Assembly: GCA_018725535.1 (NCBI GenBank)
Contig: QLUS01000065.1
Location: forward strand, 1-8,612
DNA from: Bacillota bacterium
Lineage (GTDB): Bacteria > Bacillota > UBA994
Direction of reading: 5' to 3'
Length of the DNA: 8,612 bases
Shown here: one piece after another, positions 7,610 to 8,612 of the stretch
How positions within the stretch are numbered: position 1 is the first letter of the stretch
Layout: each line of letters begins with the position of its first letter
Notes under the pieces: model-generated
Databases searched by the model: none
The model's input: the letters and a program-made list of their open reading frames with translations, nothing else
Told to the model about the DNA's origin: nothing
Position numbers and translations under genes: made by a program

Positions 7610-7984
7610 CTATTTAATCAGCTCGGCATACTGCTCGGGCGTCAACAGGGTAGCAAGCTCCCCGTGGTCGCTTAGGGCGACGGCGATGATCCAGTTTGTG
7701 TAGGGGTCGGTGTTAAGCAATTCGGGGTTGTCTAGCAGCGCGTGGTTTGCGGCAACAACCGTGCCGGAAATCGGGCAGTAGAGATCAGACGCGGCCTTGA
7801 CTGACTCGACCACGCCAAAGGTGACGCCAGCTGCAACCTTATCCCCCTCGGCGGGAAGTTCCACAAAGACGATGTCGCCTAGGGAGCTTTGGGCGTAGTC
7901 TGTAATGCCGATATACGCCCTGTCGCCATCGACCTTCACCCATTCGTGCGCGTGGGAATAGATGAGTTGCTGAGGTACGTTCAT
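7610..7984 (-). CDS. gcvH: Glycine cleavage system H protein (lipoyl carrier)
   Basis: GcvH carries a lipoyl group that shuttles the aminomethyl intermediate between the P, T and L proteins. The 124-residue product has the family's normal size. It shows YSHAHEWVKV near the N-terminus, GITDYAQSSLGDIVFVELP (26-44) and the lipoylation site ESVKAASD, with Lys63 as the modified residue. DPYTNWII (93-100) and a C-terminal LTPEQYAELIK helix complete the fold. The ATG at 7982-7984 is chosen because AAGGAGG lies nine bases upstream. A longer reading from a GTG at 8009-8011 would translate that binding site and add nine non-conserved residues. It begins 26 bp after the gcvT stop. No lipoate ligase or lipoyl transferase gene is in the window, so lipoylation must be supplied from elsewhere. 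Confidence 0.97.
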   Translation of the reverse strand: MNVPQQLIYSHAHEWVKVDGDRAYIGITDYAQSSLGDIVFVELPAEGDKVAAGVTFGVVESVKAASDLYCPISGTVVAANHALLDNPELLNTDPYTNWIIAVALSDHGELATLLTPEQYAELIK

Positions 7985-7993
7985 AGGTATCAG

Positions 7994-8000
7994 CCTCCTT
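7994..8000 (-). promoter_or_regulatory. Ribosome binding site deciding the gcvH start
   Basis: AAGGAGG on the minus strand lies nine bases before the ATG at 7984, within the 26-bp gap after gcvT. This supports the ATG over the in-frame GTG at 8009-8011. Confidence 0.85.
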
Positions 8001-8010
8001 AAATGTTTCA

Positions 8011-8612
8011 CTATCGTTTATAACGCTTGCGATAAAAGGGTAAGAGGATGCGGCGAGCAGCAATAGGCTTGTCTCGCACAAGTACAGCTAAATTTGCGCC
8101 TTCTGTAACCCGCCCCCGCTCGATTAAAGCCAAGCCGATGTTTTGCTTTAGACTGGGCGAATGCCCGCCGGAAGTCACAAAACCCACCACATCACCTCCG
8201 ACAGTCACAGGGTAATGGCTACGGGGCATGCCTCGCTCAATCATGGTGAAACCGATGAGTTCTCGCGGGATGCCTATGTTTTGTTGCGCTTGTAAGGCAC
8301 TCCTGCCGAGAAAGTCTCCCTTGTTAAATTTCACGAAAGCGGACAGTCCAGCTTCAAGCGGGGTAATCTCAGGCGACAATTCGTGACCGTAAAGCGGCAA
8401 GTTTGCCTCAAAGCGCAAAGTGTCCCTCGCGCCAAGACCTATGGGGAGCAGACCTAGGGGTCGCCCTGCGTTCATAATGCTCACCCACACAAGCGGCGCT
8501 GCTTCGGGGGATGTGTAAATTTCGAAACCGTCTTCGCCGGTGTAACCTGTGCGCGAGACTAAAGCAAAATGCCCGGCGATGACTACTGACGGCACGAAGT
8601 AAAAGAAAGGGA
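8011..8612 (-). CDS. gcvT: Aminomethyltransferase (glycine cleavage T protein), N-terminal part outside window
   Basis: GcvT moves the one-carbon unit from the aminomethyl-lipoyl arm of GcvH to tetrahydrofolate, giving methylene-tetrahydrofolate and ammonia. Only the last 199 codons are visible. The family is about 365 residues, so some 165 are missing to the right. Conserved pieces are LVSRTGYTGEDGFEIY (visible residues 17-32), GLGARDTLRFEANLPLYGHEL (58-78, with the conserved Arg and Glu of the folate-binding region), KGDFLGR and GFVTSGGHSPSLKQNIGLALI. A GTG at 8593-8595 could be mistaken for a start. However, the frame stays open upstream as PFFYF, a typical GcvT sequence, so the gene simply continues past the edge. 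It is the first visible gene of the gcv operon. Confidence 0.96.
   Translation of the reverse strand, partial: PFFYFVPSVVIAGHFALVSRTGYTGEDGFEIYTSPEAAPLVWVSIMNAGRPLGLLPIGLGARDTLRFEANLPLYGHELSPEITPLEAGLSAFVKFNKGDFLGRSALQAQQNIGIPRELIGFTMIERGMPRSHYPVTVGGDVVGFVTSGGHSPSLKQNIGLALIERGRVTEGANLAVLVRDKPIAARRILLPFYRKRYKR

Noticed and set aside
8011..8595. A complete 194-residue gcvT-like gene starting at the GTG at 8595
   Set aside because: The frame stays open to the window edge with typical GcvT residues before the GTG, and the product would lack half the protein. The gene is cut by the edge, not shortened.

Overview
The window looks like chromosomal DNA from a Gram-positive anaerobe of the Firmicutes/Clostridia type with moderate to slightly high GC. 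The evidence is the split glycine decarboxylase (gcvPA and gcvPB as separate genes), the gene order gcvT-gcvH-gcvPA-gcvPB-lpd, strong AGGAGG ribosome binding sites before almost every gene, and use of a TTG start codon. The species cannot be named from the sequence.

Layout, left to right. Positions 1-2003 hold a minus-strand prolyl oligopeptidase (peptidase family S9A), open without a stop over 667 codons and cut by the left edge only a few residues short of its expected C-terminus. Positions 2004-2205 form a divergent intergenic region. It contains a nine-copy heptamer tandem repeat and, just after it, a good sigma-A-type promoter pointing right. About 2206-3264 on the plus strand is a roughly 352-residue protein of unknown function that begins with a Rho-N/SAP-like helical motif. 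A 50-bp convergent gap with no clear terminator follows.

Positions 3315-8612 are a minus-strand operon that enters from the right edge. In order of transcription it holds gcvT (aminomethyltransferase, 3' part only), gcvH (lipoyl carrier), gcvPA and gcvPB (the two glycine decarboxylase subunits) and lpdA (dihydrolipoamide dehydrogenase). Together these encode all four activities of the glycine cleavage system. P decarboxylates glycine and loads aminomethyl onto the lipoyl arm of H. T passes the one-carbon unit to tetrahydrofolate and releases ammonia. L reoxidises the dihydrolipoyl arm with NAD+. The reaction is reversible, so the system can serve glycine breakdown, one-carbon supply or glycine synthesis. 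Gaps between genes are 0-51 bp, without terminators, which fits one transcript. The promoter, and any glycine riboswitch, would lie beyond the right edge upstream of gcvT.

Most of the window is a well-known metabolic operon plus a known peptidase. The less ordinary parts are the heptamer array with its embedded promoter and the uncharacterised plus-strand gene it precedes. No wholly new system is evident.
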